A stretch of DNA of 64,000 nt from Variovorax sp. MHTC-1 (GTDB lineage Bacteria > Pseudomonadota > Gammaproteobacteria > Burkholderiales > Burkholderiaceae_C), in assembly GCF_003984645.1 (NCBI RefSeq), contig NZ_RWKI01000006.1, positions 124,001-188,000 of the forward strand, read 5' to 3'. The notes below the pieces were generated by a model. The model was not told where the DNA came from. It did no database searches and saw only the letters and a program-made list of their open reading frames with translations. The position numbers and the translations under genes were made by a program. Of the stretch, positions 1-10,549 are shown piece by piece; positions within the stretch are counted from its first letter, which is position 1; each line of letters begins with the position of its first letter.

Positions 1-406
1 CGAGGTAGTCGTTCACTGTCACCACGTGCACGCCCTTGCCGGTCAGCGCGTTCAGGTACACCGGCAGCGTGGCGGTGAGCGTCTTGCCCTCGCCGGTGCG
101 CATTTCGGAGATCTTGCCGTTGTGAAGCGCCATGCCGCCGAGCAGCTGCACGTCGAAGTGGCGCATCTTCATGACGCGCTTGGAGCCTTCGCGCACCGTC
201 GCAAAAGCCTCGGGCAGCAGGTCGTCCAGCGTCTCGCCGCGCTCCAGCCGGTCCTTGAACTCCTGGGTTTTCGCGCGCAGCGCATCGTCGCTGAGTTTCT
301 CGAATGCGGGTTCGAGCGCATTGATGCGCTCGACCGTCTTGCGATACTGCTTGAGGAGCCGGTCGTTGCGACTGCCGAAAATCTGGGTCAGGAAGTTGGT
401 GGCCAT
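1..406 (-). CDS. secA: SecA preprotein translocase ATPase (N-terminal part only)
   Basis: ATP-driven motor that pushes unfolded preproteins through SecYEG. Only the first 135 codons are present; the gene continues past the left edge. The reverse-strand translation begins [16 protein letters not shown] and contains the Walker A stretch MRTGEGKT, followed by the [12 protein letters not shown] region typical of SecA nucleotide-binding domain 1. The ATG at 404-406 matches the usual start MxxxFLxxIFGSRND. It is divergent from dciA, an arrangement I recall from other proteobacteria. No clear promoter was picked out in the 190 bases between them. Confidence 0.96.
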   Translation of the reverse strand, partial: MATNFLTQIFGSRNDRLLKQYRKTVERINALEPAFEKLSDDALRAKTQEFKDRLERGETLDDLLPEAFATVREGSKRVMKMRHFDVQLLGGMALHNGKISEMRTGEGKTLTATLPVYLNALTGKGVHVVTVNDYL

Positions 407-596
407 GCGAGCAGGTCGACAGGGACCCCAACGCATGCGGGCACCGCGACCGAAATTCCTAAGATAGGTGAAAGCAGGTGGGCGCGCCTGGCGCAAAATC
501 TTTCACGCCAAGGCAAACGGACCCCGCCGGCGCGAACGCCGGCAAACCGGGCATTTTAGCCGCGTTGCCACCCTAGGCTCTTCACAGTCTTTCCCC

Positions 597-902
597 ATGA
601 ACCGCCGTTTCAATCCCGTCACTTTGGAGCAAGCCGCGCAGGATTCGCCGACCCTGGCCAGCCTCTTCGCTCGCGCGCGCGACGCGAGCGAGCGGTTGCA
701 GGCGGTGCAGGAACTAATTCCGCCCGACTTGCGCCCTGCCGTGCAGGCCGGTCCGGTCGAAGGCGGCACCTGGTGCCTGCTGGTGCGGGGCAACGCCGCC
801 GCCGCGAAGCTGCGCCAGCTGCTGCCGCTGCTTCAGACGCGGCTGAAATCCATGGGATGGGGCGAGGTGACGCTGCGCATCAAGGTACAGGCGCGGCGCT
901 GA
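597..902 (+). CDS. dciA: DciA-like DUF721 protein (helicase loader family)
   Basis: A 101-residue protein of the DUF721 family. In bacteria lacking DnaC/DnaI, members such as DciA help load the replicative helicase DnaB. The compact KH-like core is visible in the second half, from about residue 55: GGTWCLLVRGNAAAAKLRQL and then a basic tail ending KVQARR. The reading frame is open from 468, but the ATG at 597 gives the usual family N-terminus (MNRRFNPVTLEQAA) and normal length. The neighbouring divergent secA supports the assignment. Function is inferred from family and context. Confidence 0.8.
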   Translation: MNRRFNPVTLEQAAQDSPTLASLFARARDASERLQAVQELIPPDLRPAVQAGPVEGGTWCLLVRGNAAAAKLRQLLPLLQTRLKSMGWGEVTLRIKVQARR

Positions 903-908
903 AACCGA

Positions 909-984
909 TGGTGCCGCTTGTCGGAATCGAACTGACGACCTACCGCTTACAAGGCGGTTGCTCTACCAACTGAGCTAAAGCGGC
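909..984 (-). tRNA. tRNA-Thr (anticodon TGT)
   Basis: The reverse strand folds as a complete cloverleaf of 76 nt with an encoded CCA. The 7-bp acceptor stem pairs GCCGCTT with AAGCGGC, the D-arm contains AGCTCAGTTGGTAGAGC, the anticodon stem ACCGC/GCGGT holds the loop CTTGTAA with anticodon TGT (reads ACA), and the T-loop is TTCGATT. The discriminator base is A. It lies between dciA and sspB with short spacers. Confidence 0.96.
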
Positions 985-1033
985 GTGGGGGAATGGGTGA
1001 ATTTTAGCGGCGCGGCGCCCGGCGGGCGGTTGA

Positions 1034-1600
1034 CTACTTGATGCGCTTGAGCGAGGGACGGGCGCCGCCGTTGGTCGGCGGCCTCGGCGGGTCTTCGGGG
1101 TCCGACGGCGTGGCACCCGCTGTCGTTGTTGCCGCCGCGTCATCCGCGGAAGCCTCGCCGCTGACCAGATGGACCACCCTGCTCCCATCGCCTTCGGTGC
1201 CGCGGGAGGTATCCCGCAAGGACGTGCGCGACGCCGTGACCGGGCTGTGGTCCTCGATGGCCGGCACTGCCGCGGGTGCGGGCGCCGGAAAAGCCATGCC
1301 CTGCCCGTTCTCGCGCGCATAGATCGCGATCACGCGGCCTACCGGCACGCTGATCTCGCGCGCGGTGCCGGCGAAGCGGGCCTTGAACTCGATGAAATCG
1401 TTGCCCAGCTTGAGCGAGCTGGTCGCATCGAAGCTGATGTTCAGCACGATCTCGCCGTTCTTCACGTACTCGCGCGGCACCTGCACCGTGTCGTCGACCT
1501 GCACCGCCACGTAGGGGGTGAAGCCGTTGTCCGTGCACCACTCGTACAGCGCCCGGATCAGGTAGGGGCGGGTGGAAGAAGACTCGAGCGCGTTGATCAT
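1034..1600 (-). CDS. sspB: ClpXP specificity-enhancing factor SspB
   Basis: Adaptor that binds ssrA-tagged proteins and delivers them to the ClpXP protease. The 188-residue protein has the conserved substrate-binding domain at about residues 1-110 (RPYLIRALYEWC near the start, then DNGFTPYVAV). A long low-complexity Pro/Ala/Thr linker follows, and the C-terminus RPSLKRIK matches the ClpX-binding (XB) tail of the family. It lies 19 bases downstream of sspA on the same strand, the usual sspAB pair. The linker is longer than in E. coli SspB, as is common in betaproteobacteria. Confidence 0.95.
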   Translation of the reverse strand: MINALESSSTRPYLIRALYEWCTDNGFTPYVAVQVDDTVQVPREYVKNGEIVLNISFDATSSLKLGNDFIEFKARFAGTAREISVPVGRVIAIYARENGQGMAFPAPAPAAVPAIEDHSPVTASRTSLRDTSRGTEGDGSRVVHLVSGEASADDAAATTTAGATPSDPEDPPRPPTNGGARPSLKRIK

Positions 1601-1619
1601 GAGAACGAAACTGCAGGTA

Positions 1620-2231
1620 CTACTTGCGCATCACCTTTTCGGACGGCGTCAGCGCTTCGATGTAGGCCGGCCGCGAGAAGATGCGTTCAGCGTACTTCAG
1701 AAGCGGCGCGGCGTTCTTGCTGAGGTCGATGCCATAGTAGTCCAGGCGCCAGAGCAGCGGCGCGATCGCGACGTCGAGCATCGAGAAATTGTCGCCAAGC
1801 ATGTATTTGTTCTTGAGAAACACGGGCGCGAGCTGCGTGAGCCGGTCGCGGATATGCGAGCGCGCCTTCTCGAGCGCCTTCTCGTTGCCCTTGGCGGTGC
1901 GGTTTTCCAGCGTGGAGACGTGCACGAACAGTTCCTTCTCGAAATTAAGCAGGAACAGGCGCACGCGAGCGCGGTCGACTGGGTCGCCGGGCATCAGCTG
2001 CGGGTGCGGGAAGCGCTCGTCGATGTACTCGTTGATGATGTTCGACTCGTACAGGATCAGGTCGCGCTCCACCAGGATCGGCACCTGGCCGTACGGATTC
2101 ATCACGCTGATGTCTTCGGGCTTGTTATAGAGATCGACGTCGCGGATCTCGAAATCCATGCCTTTTTCGAACAGCACGAAGCGGCAACGATGAGAAAAGG
2201 GGCAGGTCGTTCCTGAATACAAAACCATCAT
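1620..2231 (-). CDS. sspA: Stringent starvation protein A (GST-like, RNA polymerase associated)
   Basis: SspA has a glutathione S-transferase fold without the usual catalytic role and binds RNA polymerase in enterobacteria. This 203-residue protein has the thioredoxin-like N-terminal domain (MVLYSGTTCPFSHRCRFVLF, then NPYGQVPILVERDLILYES) and an all-helical C-terminal domain from about residue 85. The start is preceded by a good ribosome site (AGGAG) just after the petC terminator hairpin. It is probably transcribed with sspB. Confidence 0.95.
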   Translation of the reverse strand: MMVLYSGTTCPFSHRCRFVLFEKGMDFEIRDVDLYNKPEDISVMNPYGQVPILVERDLILYESNIINEYIDERFPHPQLMPGDPVDRARVRLFLLNFEKELFVHVSTLENRTAKGNEKALEKARSHIRDRLTQLAPVFLKNKYMLGDNFSMLDVAIAPLLWRLDYYGIDLSKNAAPLLKYAERIFSRPAYIEALTPSEKVMRK

Positions 2232-2245
2232 GGCGAAAGACTCCT

Positions 2246-2286
2246 AAAAATTAAAAAGAGTGGGCATGCGCAATGGCAACCCACTC
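2246..2286 (-). terminator. Rho-independent terminator after petC
   Basis: Read on the minus strand, a 7-bp stem GAGTGGG/CCCACTC (2280-2286 with 2258-2264) closes a 15-base loop and is followed by TTTTTAATTTTT. It lies about 45 bases past the petC stop and just before the sspA ribosome site, so it separates the petABC and sspAB transcription units. Confidence 0.75.
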
Positions 2287-2332
2287 CACAAGGACGCGCG
2301 CCGGCAATACGAGGCCGCGTTCTCAGCTTGGT

Positions 2333-3088
2333 TTACTTCACGTCTTTCCAGTACGAGGCATTCAAGCGCCATACGAAGACCAACGCCATGACGAGAAACA
2401 GCATCACCCAGACGCCGACCCGGATGCGGGTGTTCTGGGCAGGTTCGGCCATCCATTGCAGGTAGCTCACCAGATCGCCCATCGCCTGGTCGAACTGCAG
2501 CGGCGTCATCGTTCCGGGCGAGACCTGCTCCCAGCCCTTGAATACCTCGGCGGTGTGGCCGTGCGATTCGACCTTGTCGAGCACCGGGCGGCGATCGCCC
2601 TGCAGCTCCCACATCGCATGCGGCATGCCGACGTTCGGGAACACGAGGTTGTTCCAGCCGGTCGCCTTGGTGTCGTCGCGATAGAAGGTGCGCAGGTAGG
2701 TATAGAGATAGTCGGCGCCGGTGCCGCCGTGGCCGGCGCGCGAACGGGCGACCAGCGTGAGGTCGGGCGGAACGCCGCCGAACCATTCCTTGGCCTGGCT
2801 CGGATCGAGGTTGGCCTTCATCGTCTCGCCGACCTTGTCGGTCGTGAACAGGAGGTTGTCCTTGATCTGCTGCTCGGTAATGCCGATGTCCTGCAGCCGG
2901 TTGTAGCGCATGAACGCTGCCGAATGGCAGTTGAGGCAGTAGTTGACGAACAGCTTGGCGCCGTTCTGCAGCGCGGCCAGGTCGTTGGTCTTGTTCGGCG
3001 CCTTGTCCCAGGCGATGCCGCCTTCGGCGGCATGTGCGCCGGCTACGAAGCCAAGCGCTGCAATCAACGTGAGGATCAGTTTCTTCAT
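2333..3088 (-). CDS. petC: Ubiquinol-cytochrome c reductase, cytochrome c1 subunit
   Basis: Membrane-anchored cytochrome c1 of the bc1 complex, passing electrons from the Rieske protein to soluble cytochrome c. The 251-residue precursor has a signal peptide ending near AHA (about residue 20), the haem-binding motif CLNCH with downstream NRLQDIG, a candidate axial Met in PNVGMPHAMW, and a C-terminal membrane helix (about residues 224-242) with basic and aromatic residues after it. It is the last gene of petABC, 16 bases after petB, and is followed by a terminator. Confidence 0.96.
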   Translation of the reverse strand: MKKLILTLIAALGFVAGAHAAEGGIAWDKAPNKTNDLAALQNGAKLFVNYCLNCHSAAFMRYNRLQDIGITEQQIKDNLLFTTDKVGETMKANLDPSQAKEWFGGVPPDLTLVARSRAGHGGTGADYLYTYLRTFYRDDTKATGWNNLVFPNVGMPHAMWELQGDRRPVLDKVESHGHTAEVFKGWEQVSPGTMTPLQFDQAMGDLVSYLQWMAEPAQNTRIRVGVWVMLFLVMALVFVWRLNASYWKDVK

Positions 3089-3104
3089 TCTTGTGTGCTC
3101 CCGG

Positions 3105-4505
3105 TCAGTGGGCGCTGAAGGTCACGCGCTCGGGGACCGGCTTGAATTCGCCGAGGCGGCTCCACCACGGCATCAGGAGGAAGAACCCGAAATAGAACAG
3201 CGTTCCGACCTGCGACACGCGCTCGCCGATCGGCGACGGCGGCTGCACGCCGAGGTAGGCGAGGACCACGAAGTTGACGACGAACACGCCGTACAGGTAC
3301 CAGTGCCAGCTCGGGCGGTAGCGGATCGATCTGACCGGGCTGTGGTCCAGCCAGGGCAGGAAGAACAGGATGACGACCGCACCGCCCATCACCAGAACGC
3401 CCCAGAACTTGGCGTCGGTGTTGAGCATCATGGCAATGACGATGGCCGCGGCGATCACGATCAGGCCTTTGAGCAGCGCGATGATGCGCGCCTTCCAGAC
3501 ACCGAAGACGGCACCCGCGACCACGCAGGCGATCAGCACATACACCATCTCGCCGGTGATCGCGCGCAGCATCGAGTAGTAGGGCGTGAAGTACCAGACC
3601 GGCGCGATGTGGTTCGGCGTCTTCAGCGAATCGGCCGGGATGAAGTTGTTGTATTCGAGGAAGTAGCCGCCGGCCTCGGGCGCGAAGAAGATCACGGCCG
3701 AGAAGATCGTGAGGAACACCACCACGCCGAAGATGTCGTGTACCGTGTAGTACGGATGCGACGGAATGCCGTCCAGCGGATGGCCGTCGGCGTCGAGCTT
3801 GGCCTTGATCTCGATGCCGTCGGGGTTGTTCGAACCCACTTCGTGCAGCGCGATCAGATGGGCGACCACCAAGCCCAGCAGCACCAGCGGCACCGCGATC
3901 ACGTGGAAGCTGAAGAAGCGGTTGAGCGTGGCGTCGCTCACCACGTAGTCGCCGCGGATCAGGAGTGCGAGATCAGGGCCGACGAAGGGAATCGCGGAGA
4001 ACAGGTTCACGATCACCTGGGCGCCCCAGTAGCTCATCTGGCCCCAGGGCAGCAGGTAGCCCATGAAGGCTTCGGCCATCAGGCACAGGAAGATCGCGCA
4101 GCCGAAGATCCAGATCAGCTCGCGCGGCTTGCGGTAGCTGCCGTAGATGAGGCCGCGGAACATGTGTAGGTACACCACGATGAAGAACGCCGAGGCGCCC
4201 GTGGAGTGCATGTAGCGGATCAGCCAGCCCCAGGGCACGTCGCGCATGATGTACTCGACCGAGGCGAAGGCCTGCGCCGCATCGGGCTTGTAGTGCATCA
4301 CCAGGAAGATGCCGGTCACGATCTGGATCACAAGGACCAGCATCGCGAGCGAGCCGAAGATGTACCAGAAGTTGAAGTTCTTCGGCGCGTAGTACTTGCC
4401 CCACTGGTCGTTCCAGAGCTTGGTCAGCGGGAAGCGGTTGTCGACCCAGTTGAGCAGCTTCTCGCCGGCCGGCGCGTTGGGCGAGATTTCCTTGAATTCA
4501 GCCAT
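3105..4505 (-). CDS. petB: Ubiquinol-cytochrome c reductase, cytochrome b subunit
   Basis: Integral membrane subunit of the bc1 complex holding haems bL and bH and both quinone sites. The 466-residue sequence has paired haem histidines in helices B and D ([18 protein letters not shown], and [10 protein letters not shown] with [10 protein letters not shown]) and many hydrophobic helices. The Qo-site motif, usually PEWY, reads PVWY here ([17 protein letters not shown]). A C-terminal region of about 40 residues follows the last helix. It is 13 bases downstream of petA. Confidence 0.97.
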   Translation of the reverse strand: MAEFKEISPNAPAGEKLLNWVDNRFPLTKLWNDQWGKYYAPKNFNFWYIFGSLAMLVLVIQIVTGIFLVMHYKPDAAQAFASVEYIMRDVPWGWLIRYMHSTGASAFFIVVYLHMFRGLIYGSYRKPRELIWIFGCAIFLCLMAEAFMGYLLPWGQMSYWGAQVIVNLFSAIPFVGPDLALLIRGDYVVSDATLNRFFSFHVIAVPLVLLGLVVAHLIALHEVGSNNPDGIEIKAKLDADGHPLDGIPSHPYYTVHDIFGVVVFLTIFSAVIFFAPEAGGYFLEYNNFIPADSLKTPNHIAPVWYFTPYYSMLRAITGEMVYVLIACVVAGAVFGVWKARIIALLKGLIVIAAAIVIAMMLNTDAKFWGVLVMGGAVVILFFLPWLDHSPVRSIRYRPSWHWYLYGVFVVNFVVLAYLGVQPPSPIGERVSQVGTLFYFGFFLLMPWWSRLGEFKPVPERVTFSAH

Positions 4506-4518
4506 GTTCTTGTTCCTC

Positions 4519-5133
4519 TCAGGCCTTCTTGTCTTCGCCGATCAGGAGGCGCGTGTCGGAGAGATACATGTGCGGCGGCACCGGGAGGTTGTCGGGCGCG
4601 GGCTTGTTCTTGAAGACGCGGCCGGCCAGGTCGAAAGTCGAGCCGTGGCAGGGGCAGAGGAAACCGCCTTCCCAGTCGTCGGGCAGCGAGGGCTGTGGGC
4701 CGGCCTGGAGCTTGTCGATCGGCGAGCAGCCGAGATGGGTGCAGATGCCGACGACCACCAGCACTTCGGGCTTGATCGAGCGGCCTTCATTGCGCGCGTA
4801 TTCGGGGGTGAACTCGTCGGGATTGCGCTTGGATTGCGGATCGGCGAGCTGGCCATCGAGCTTGGGCAGCTCGGCGACCTGGGCCGGCGTGCGCTTGAGG
4901 ATCCAGACCGGCTTGCCGCGCCATTCGACGGTGAGTTTCTCACCGGGCTGCAGGCCGCCGATATCGACCTCGACCGGCGCACCGGCCGCCTTGGCTTTCT
5001 CCGAGGGCTGGAAAGTGCTCACGAACGGGATGGCGGTTGCGACGCCTCCCACTGCGCCGGCACAGCCGGATGCGATCAACCACGTCCGCTTGCTGCTGTC
5101 GATCCGTTGTTGGCCGACGGAGATGTCACTCAT
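4519..5133 (-). CDS. petA: Ubiquinol-cytochrome c reductase, Rieske iron-sulfur subunit
   Basis: Rieske [2Fe-2S] protein of the bc1 complex. Cluster-ligand boxes are present as CTHLGCSP and CPCHGSTFD. The N-terminus carries one membrane anchor with a Tat-like signal in which the pair reads KR ([10 protein letters not shown]) instead of RR. I chose the ATG at 5133, giving MSDISVGQQ and 204 residues; an in-frame ATG four codons upstream (5145) is possible. It is the first gene of petABC, with an upstream gap of about 145 bases shared with divergent mscL. Confidence 0.95.
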   Translation of the reverse strand: MSDISVGQQRIDSSKRTWLIASGCAGAVGGVATAIPFVSTFQPSEKAKAAGAPVEVDIGGLQPGEKLTVEWRGKPVWILKRTPAQVAELPKLDGQLADPQSKRNPDEFTPEYARNEGRSIKPEVLVVVGICTHLGCSPIDKLQAGPQPSLPDDWEGGFLCPCHGSTFDLAGRVFKNKPAPDNLPVPPHMYLSDTRLLIGEDKKA

Positions 5134-5290
5134 GGGGGTCCTCAAATCTTCTTCGCTGGGGGCTTGGAGTCAACCGACGATTGTAGCGGAGCGTCACAAG
5201 CGAATTCAACGCCGGCGCGGGCCTCGCAGGCACTGCGAAGCGGCCCCTATACTGCCGCCGGTCCAACAACAAAGACGCGAGGTAAGCGAC

Positions 5291-5719
5291 ATGAGCGTTC
5301 TGAAGGAATTTCGCGAGTTCGCGGTCAAGGGCAACGTGATCGACCTCGCGGTCGGCGTGATCATCGGCGCCGCCTTCGGCAAGATCGTCGACTCGCTGGT
5401 CGGCGATGTCATCATGCCGCTGGTCGGCATCGTGTTCGGCAAGCTCGACTTCTCGAACCTCTACATCGTGCTGGGCACCGCGCCGGCCGGCGTGGCGAAC
5501 AACCTGGCGGATCTGAAGAAGGCCGGCGTGCCGGTGCTGGCCTACGGCAACTTCATCACCATCGCGGTCAACTTCGCAATCCTGGCTTTCATCATCTTCA
5601 TGATGGTCAAGCAGATCAACAAGCTGCGCAAAAAGCAGGAAGAGGCCCCGGCCGAAGCCGCGCCGCCGGAAGACATCGCGCTCCTGCGCGAGATTCGCGA
5701 CAGCCTCAAGCGCTCCTAA
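5291..5719 (+). CDS. mscL: Large-conductance mechanosensitive channel MscL
   Basis: Pentameric inner-membrane channel that opens under extreme tension to release solutes during osmotic downshock. It is 142 residues long. The N-terminal helix [20 protein letters not shown] leads into TM1 (about 15-45, [19 protein letters not shown]), followed by a periplasmic loop, TM2 (about 77-100) and a charged cytoplasmic helix ending [12 protein letters not shown]. The ATG at 5291 follows a weak GAGGTAAG ribosome site. Its last 14 bases overlap the 3' end of convergent pdxA. Confidence 0.96.
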   Translation: MSVLKEFREFAVKGNVIDLAVGVIIGAAFGKIVDSLVGDVIMPLVGIVFGKLDFSNLYIVLGTAPAGVANNLADLKKAGVPVLAYGNFITIAVNFAILAFIIFMMVKQINKLRKKQEEAPAEAAPPEDIALLREIRDSLKRS

Positions 5720-6758
5720 AGGCCAGCGCGCGCGCCATCCGGATCGCTTCGATCAGGCTGGAAGCGTCGGCTGCGCCTTTGCCGGCGATGTCGAACGCGG
5801 TGCCGTGATCTGGACTGGTGCGCACCAGCGGCAGGCCCAGCGTCACGTTTACCCCCTTCTCCACGCCCAGGTACTTGACCGGGATCAGGCCCTGGTCGTG
5901 GTACATAGCGATCACCACGTCGAACTCGCCCGCCCCTTGGCGCTTGGCGCGGGCGCGCATGAAGACGGTGTCGGGCGCATGGGGCCCGTCGGCATCGATG
6001 CCCTCCGCGCGCGCGGCCGCGATGGCCGGCGCGATGATGTCGCGTTCTTCCGAGCCGAACAGGCCGCCCTCCCCCGCATGCGGGTTGAGGCCGGCGACGC
6101 CGATCTTCGGCGCACGCCCCAGCACCGCCGCCAGTGCGCGGTGCGCGATGCGCAGCGTCTGCAGCACGCCGTCGACCGTCACCGCCTCGATGGCGTCGCG
6201 CAGCGACATGTGGATGCTCACGAGCACGGTCCGCAGCTCGTCGTTGGCCAGCATCATGCGCACCGGCACTTCGGTGACCGGCCGGCCCAGGTAGGCCGCC
6301 GCTTCAGCCTGCAGCAGTTCGGTGTGGCCGGGAAAGCCAAAGCCTGCCGCGGCCAGCGCTTCCTTGTGCAAAGGCGCCGTGACGATGGCCGCCAACTCGC
6401 CGCGCAACGCTGCGCGCGCGGCCCACACCACGCAGCCGCCCGCGATGCGGCCGGCGGCGGCACTGATTTCACCGATCGCGATGGGCGTTGGCGGCGGGCT
6501 CGCAGCCTGCAGCACGGGGATGCAACCCGGAGGCACCGTAGCCAGGTCGGCCGGCGCATCGATCAGCGCCACGGGAAGCGGCACGCGGCCCGGCTCTGCG
6601 AGCGCCTGCGCTGCGAGGCGCACGGTGTCCACGTCGCCTGCGACAAAGCAGCCCCGCGTGATGCCGGGTGCATCGCGGAAAGACTTGACGATGATCTCGG
6701 GCCCGATGCCTGCGGGATCGCCGAGCGTGATCGCGATCGGGGCGGTGTCGCGCTTCAC
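5706..6758 (-). CDS. pdxA: 4-hydroxythreonine-4-phosphate dehydrogenase PdxA
   Basis: NAD-dependent oxidation of 4-phosphohydroxy-L-threonine in the DXP-dependent route to pyridoxal phosphate. The 350-residue protein begins [20 protein letters not shown], the classic PdxA opening. The three metal-binding histidine regions are present: [16 protein letters not shown] and [11 protein letters not shown]. The start is a GTG at 6758 that overlaps the stop of the upstream NIF3 gene (GTGA), implying translational coupling. The frame stays open far upstream only because it shadows that gene. Convergent overlap with mscL. Confidence 0.95.
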   Translation of the reverse strand: MKRDTAPIAITLGDPAGIGPEIIVKSFRDAPGITRGCFVAGDVDTVRLAAQALAEPGRVPLPVALIDAPADLATVPPGCIPVLQAASPPPTPIAIGEISAAAGRIAGGCVVWAARAALRGELAAIVTAPLHKEALAAAGFGFPGHTELLQAEAAAYLGRPVTEVPVRMMLANDELRTVLVSIHMSLRDAIEAVTVDGVLQTLRIAHRALAAVLGRAPKIGVAGLNPHAGEGGLFGSEERDIIAPAIAAARAEGIDADGPHAPDTVFMRARAKRQGAGEFDVVIAMYHDQGLIPVKYLGVEKGVNVTLGLPLVRTSPDHGTAFDIAGKGAADASSLIEAIRMARALAFRSA

Positions 6759-7528
6759 GCCGGATTGTCGATGTCGATGAACTGATGCGCGAGGCCGAGC
6801 TGCGCGGCCACGTGCGCCGCCACCGCGGGTGCGCCGTAGCGTTCTGTGGCATGGTGGCCGCAGGCAAGGAAGGCGACGCCCATTTCCCTCGCGTAGTGCG
6901 CCTGCGGCTCCGAGATTTCGCCGGTGATGAAGGCATCGGCGCCGGCCGCGATGGCGGCCTCGAAATAGCCCTGGGCGCCGCCCGTGCACCAGGCGATGTT
7001 GCGGATCGGACGATGCGCCGTGTCGAGCAGGGTGACGGGCTTGCCGAGCGCCTTCTCGACGTGGGTGGCCAGCGCTTTCGCGCTCGGGAAGCCTTCGCCG
7101 TTGCCGCGCGCGCCCAGGAAGCCGATCTCCTGCTCGCCGAAGCGCCCGGTCGAACCGGCGTGCGCGATCAGGCCCAGCTTGAGGCCGAGCTGCGCGTTGT
7201 TGCCGAGCTCGGGATGCGCATCGAGCGGCAGGTGATAGGCGAACAGGCTCACATCGTCGCCGAGCAGGAGGCCGAGCCGCTGCTTCATCCAGCCGGTCAC
7301 GCGGCCGTCCTGCCCGCGCCAGAACAGGCCATGGTGCACGAAGATCGCATCGGCCTCGGCATGGATCGCAGCCTCGATCAGGGCGCGGCTCGCGGTGACG
7401 CCCGAGACGATCTTGCGCACCGAGGTGCGGCCTTCGACCTGCAAGCCGTTGGGGCCGTAGTCCTTGAAACGCTCGGGCGCGAGCAGGAGGTCGAAGGCAT
7501 GCAGGAGTTCGTGACGGGTCGTACTCAT
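6755..7528 (-). CDS. NIF3-family dinuclear metal-centre protein
   Basis: Member of the NIF3/YbgI family (257 residues), whose members form hexameric toroids with a dinuclear metal site. A GTP cyclohydrolase-type activity is annotated for some, but the physiological role is unsettled. Metal-ligand regions are visible: IFVHHGLFWRG around residue 65, HLPLDAHPELGNN, and CGHHATERYG with [11 protein letters not shown] at the C-terminus. It is translationally coupled to pdxA. The name follows the family only. Confidence 0.88.
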   Translation of the reverse strand: MSTTRHELLHAFDLLLAPERFKDYGPNGLQVEGRTSVRKIVSGVTASRALIEAAIHAEADAIFVHHGLFWRGQDGRVTGWMKQRLGLLLGDDVSLFAYHLPLDAHPELGNNAQLGLKLGLIAHAGSTGRFGEQEIGFLGARGNGEGFPSAKALATHVEKALGKPVTLLDTAHRPIRNIAWCTGGAQGYFEAAIAAGADAFITGEISEPQAHYAREMGVAFLACGHHATERYGAPAVAAHVAAQLGLAHQFIDIDNPA

Positions 7529-7714
7529 CGCGCCATTGTGGACCCGAGCGCCCGGTCAAGGCCGCAGGCCTCAGGGTTTTTACCATGTAGACGGAAACAG
7601 TCCGATTCATTGATGCGCGAGTCTGCGGAATGAGGCAGCAGGTCCATTGAGGGACAATGCGGTCTTCGGCGCCAGCCGCGCCGCCCCGACTTCATTTCTT
7701 CCTTTCTTGTTTTC

Positions 7715-8878
<1,164 letters not shown>

Positions 8879-8901
8879 CCGGGCGGCTCGCGCGGCCCAG
8901 C

Positions 8902-9705
8902 TCAGGGCTGCGCGGAATCGGCGCTTTCGTTTTCCTCGGGCGCCTTGCTGTGTTTCACGAAGTAGCGCGCGGCCACGATGCCGACTTCGTAGAGCAGGCA
9001 CATCGGTATCGCCAGCGCGAGCTGCGAGACGACGTCGGGCGGCGTGAGCACCGCCGCCACGACGAAGGCCAGCACGATGAAATAGCCGCGGAAATTCTTC
9101 AGCTTCTCGATCGTGACCATTTCGAAGCGCACCAGCAGCATCACGACGATCGGTACCTGGAAGGCGACGCCGAAGGCGAGGTAGAGCGACAGGATCGACT
9201 CGACGTACGACGCGATATCCGGCGTGGCCGCCACGCTCTCCGGCGTGAATCGCTGGATGAAGCCGAACATCTTGTCGAGTACGAAGAACTGCACGAAGGC
9301 GATGCCTGCATAGGCCAGGAAGCTGCCGAAGATGATCAGCGGCAGCGCGAACTTCTTCTCGTGGCTGTAGAGGCCGGGCGCCACGAACATCCAGCACTGG
9401 TACATGAGCCACGGCAAGGTCAGCAGCACCGCCGCCATCATGAGCACCTTCAGCGGCACGAAGAAGGGCGAGAACACGCCGACGGCGATCAGCTTCGCGT
9501 CGGGCGGCATGTGCGCGCGGATCGGAACCGCGATCATGTCGATCAGCCCGCTCGGGCCGGGCCAGATCGCGAGCAGGATGCCCGCGATCGCCAGTCCGTA
9601 AACGCAATAGAGCAGGCGGTCGCGCAGCTCCATCAGATGCTGCACGAAAGGCTGCTCGGTGCCGGCCAGTTCGTCTTCTTTGTTCTTGTCGGGAGAATCG
9701 GCCAT
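8902..9705 (-). CDS. tatC: Sec-independent translocase TatC
   Basis: Receptor core of the twin-arginine translocase, which exports folded proteins. The 267-residue protein has six predicted membrane helices and conserved elements such as LMELRDRLLYC near the N-terminus, FVAPGLYSHEKK in the first periplasmic/cytoplasmic loop region, and VLTPPDVVSQLALAIPM near the end. The ATG at 9705 (MADSPDKN) is preferred over an in-frame ATG five codons upstream. It is last in tatABC; msrP in this window is a plausible substrate. Confidence 0.96.
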   Translation of the reverse strand: MADSPDKNKEDELAGTEQPFVQHLMELRDRLLYCVYGLAIAGILLAIWPGPSGLIDMIAVPIRAHMPPDAKLIAVGVFSPFFVPLKVLMMAAVLLTLPWLMYQCWMFVAPGLYSHEKKFALPLIIFGSFLAYAGIAFVQFFVLDKMFGFIQRFTPESVAATPDIASYVESILSLYLAFGVAFQVPIVVMLLVRFEMVTIEKLKNFRGYFIVLAFVVAAVLTPPDVVSQLALAIPMCLLYEVGIVAARYFVKHSKAPEENESADSAQP

Positions 9706-9765
9706 GTGGGGGCGCTGCAAGCGGGCGTCCGGCGCGCGCTGCTCGCGGCCGGATCGGCGTTGCGG

Positions 9766-10224
9766 CTAGTTGATTTTGTGTGGACGGTAGCGGGCCACGC
9801 GCGCTGCGCCCGAAAGCGCCCGGGTGCGCACGCCGTTGCGCGCCTTGTACCACTGCGGCGTGGCGCCCTGCTTCAGGCGCCAGTTCTTGCGGGGATGCTT
9901 GTACTCGGGGTAGGACGGCGCTGGCTCGGCCAGCTCCGAGAGGGTCTGCCCGCTCTCGGAAAACTGCTTTTCGAACTCGCTCGCGCCGGTCTGGATGCTG
10001 TGCTCGACGTCGCGGGCGGCGTCTTGCACCGTGTCCTTCATCTTGCGCAGCTCGTCCAGGTCCATCGAGCGGTTGACCTCGGCCTTGACGTCGTTCACGT
10101 AACGCTGCGCCTTGCCCAGCAGGGTGCCGACGGTGCGCGCCACGCGCGGCAGCTTCTCGGGCCCGATGACGATCAGCGCCACCGCGCCGATCAGCGCGAT
10201 TTTCGAGATGCCGAGGTCGATCAC
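9766..10224 (-). CDS. tatB: Sec-independent translocase protein TatB
   Basis: TatB joins TatC to recognise twin-arginine signal peptides. The 152-residue protein starts [20 protein letters not shown], one short membrane helix, followed by the hinge [13 protein letters not shown] and an amphipathic helix; the rest is polar and Pro-rich. The Glu in the hinge (GPEKLP) is typical of TatB and distinguishes it from TatA. It lies between tatA and tatC on the same strand. Confidence 0.95.
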   Translation of the reverse strand: MIDLGISKIALIGAVALIVIGPEKLPRVARTVGTLLGKAQRYVNDVKAEVNRSMDLDELRKMKDTVQDAARDVEHSIQTGASEFEKQFSESGQTLSELAEPAPSYPEYKHPRKNWRLKQGATPQWYKARNGVRTRALSGAARVARYRPHKIN

Positions 10225-10237
10225 GGACGGATGCGAA

Positions 10238-10480
10238 TCAAGACTTTTGACGCGCTTCGACGTCGATCGTCGATTTGTCGGCGGCTGTGGTGTTGCCGGT
10301 CACCTGCGGATTGGGGGCGGCGGGCGATTCGGTGGTCGCCGAACCGTCCTTCATGCCGTCCTTGAAGCCCTTGACGGCGCCGCCGAGGTCGGAGCCCATG
10401 TTGCGGAGCTTCTTGGTGCCGAAGATCATCACGACGACAAGCAGCACGATCAGCCAGTGCCAGATGGAAAGTGAACCCAT
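10238..10480 (-). CDS. tatA: Sec-independent translocase protein TatA
   Basis: Pore-forming component of the Tat system. The 80-residue protein has one N-terminal membrane helix ([19 protein letters not shown]), the conserved hinge [14 protein letters not shown], an amphipathic helix with [14 protein letters not shown], and a polar tail. It is first of tatABC. It starts 69 bases after the stop of hinT. Confidence 0.96.
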   Translation of the reverse strand: MGSLSIWHWLIVLLVVVMIFGTKKLRNMGSDLGGAVKGFKDGMKDGSATTESPAAPNPQVTGNTTAADKSTIDVEARQKS

Positions 10481-10549
10481 GGATTACTCCTGAAGAATGT
10501 CGTTGATTTTAGTCGGCGCAGATGTCACAACCCGCGGCGATGGCGAATA

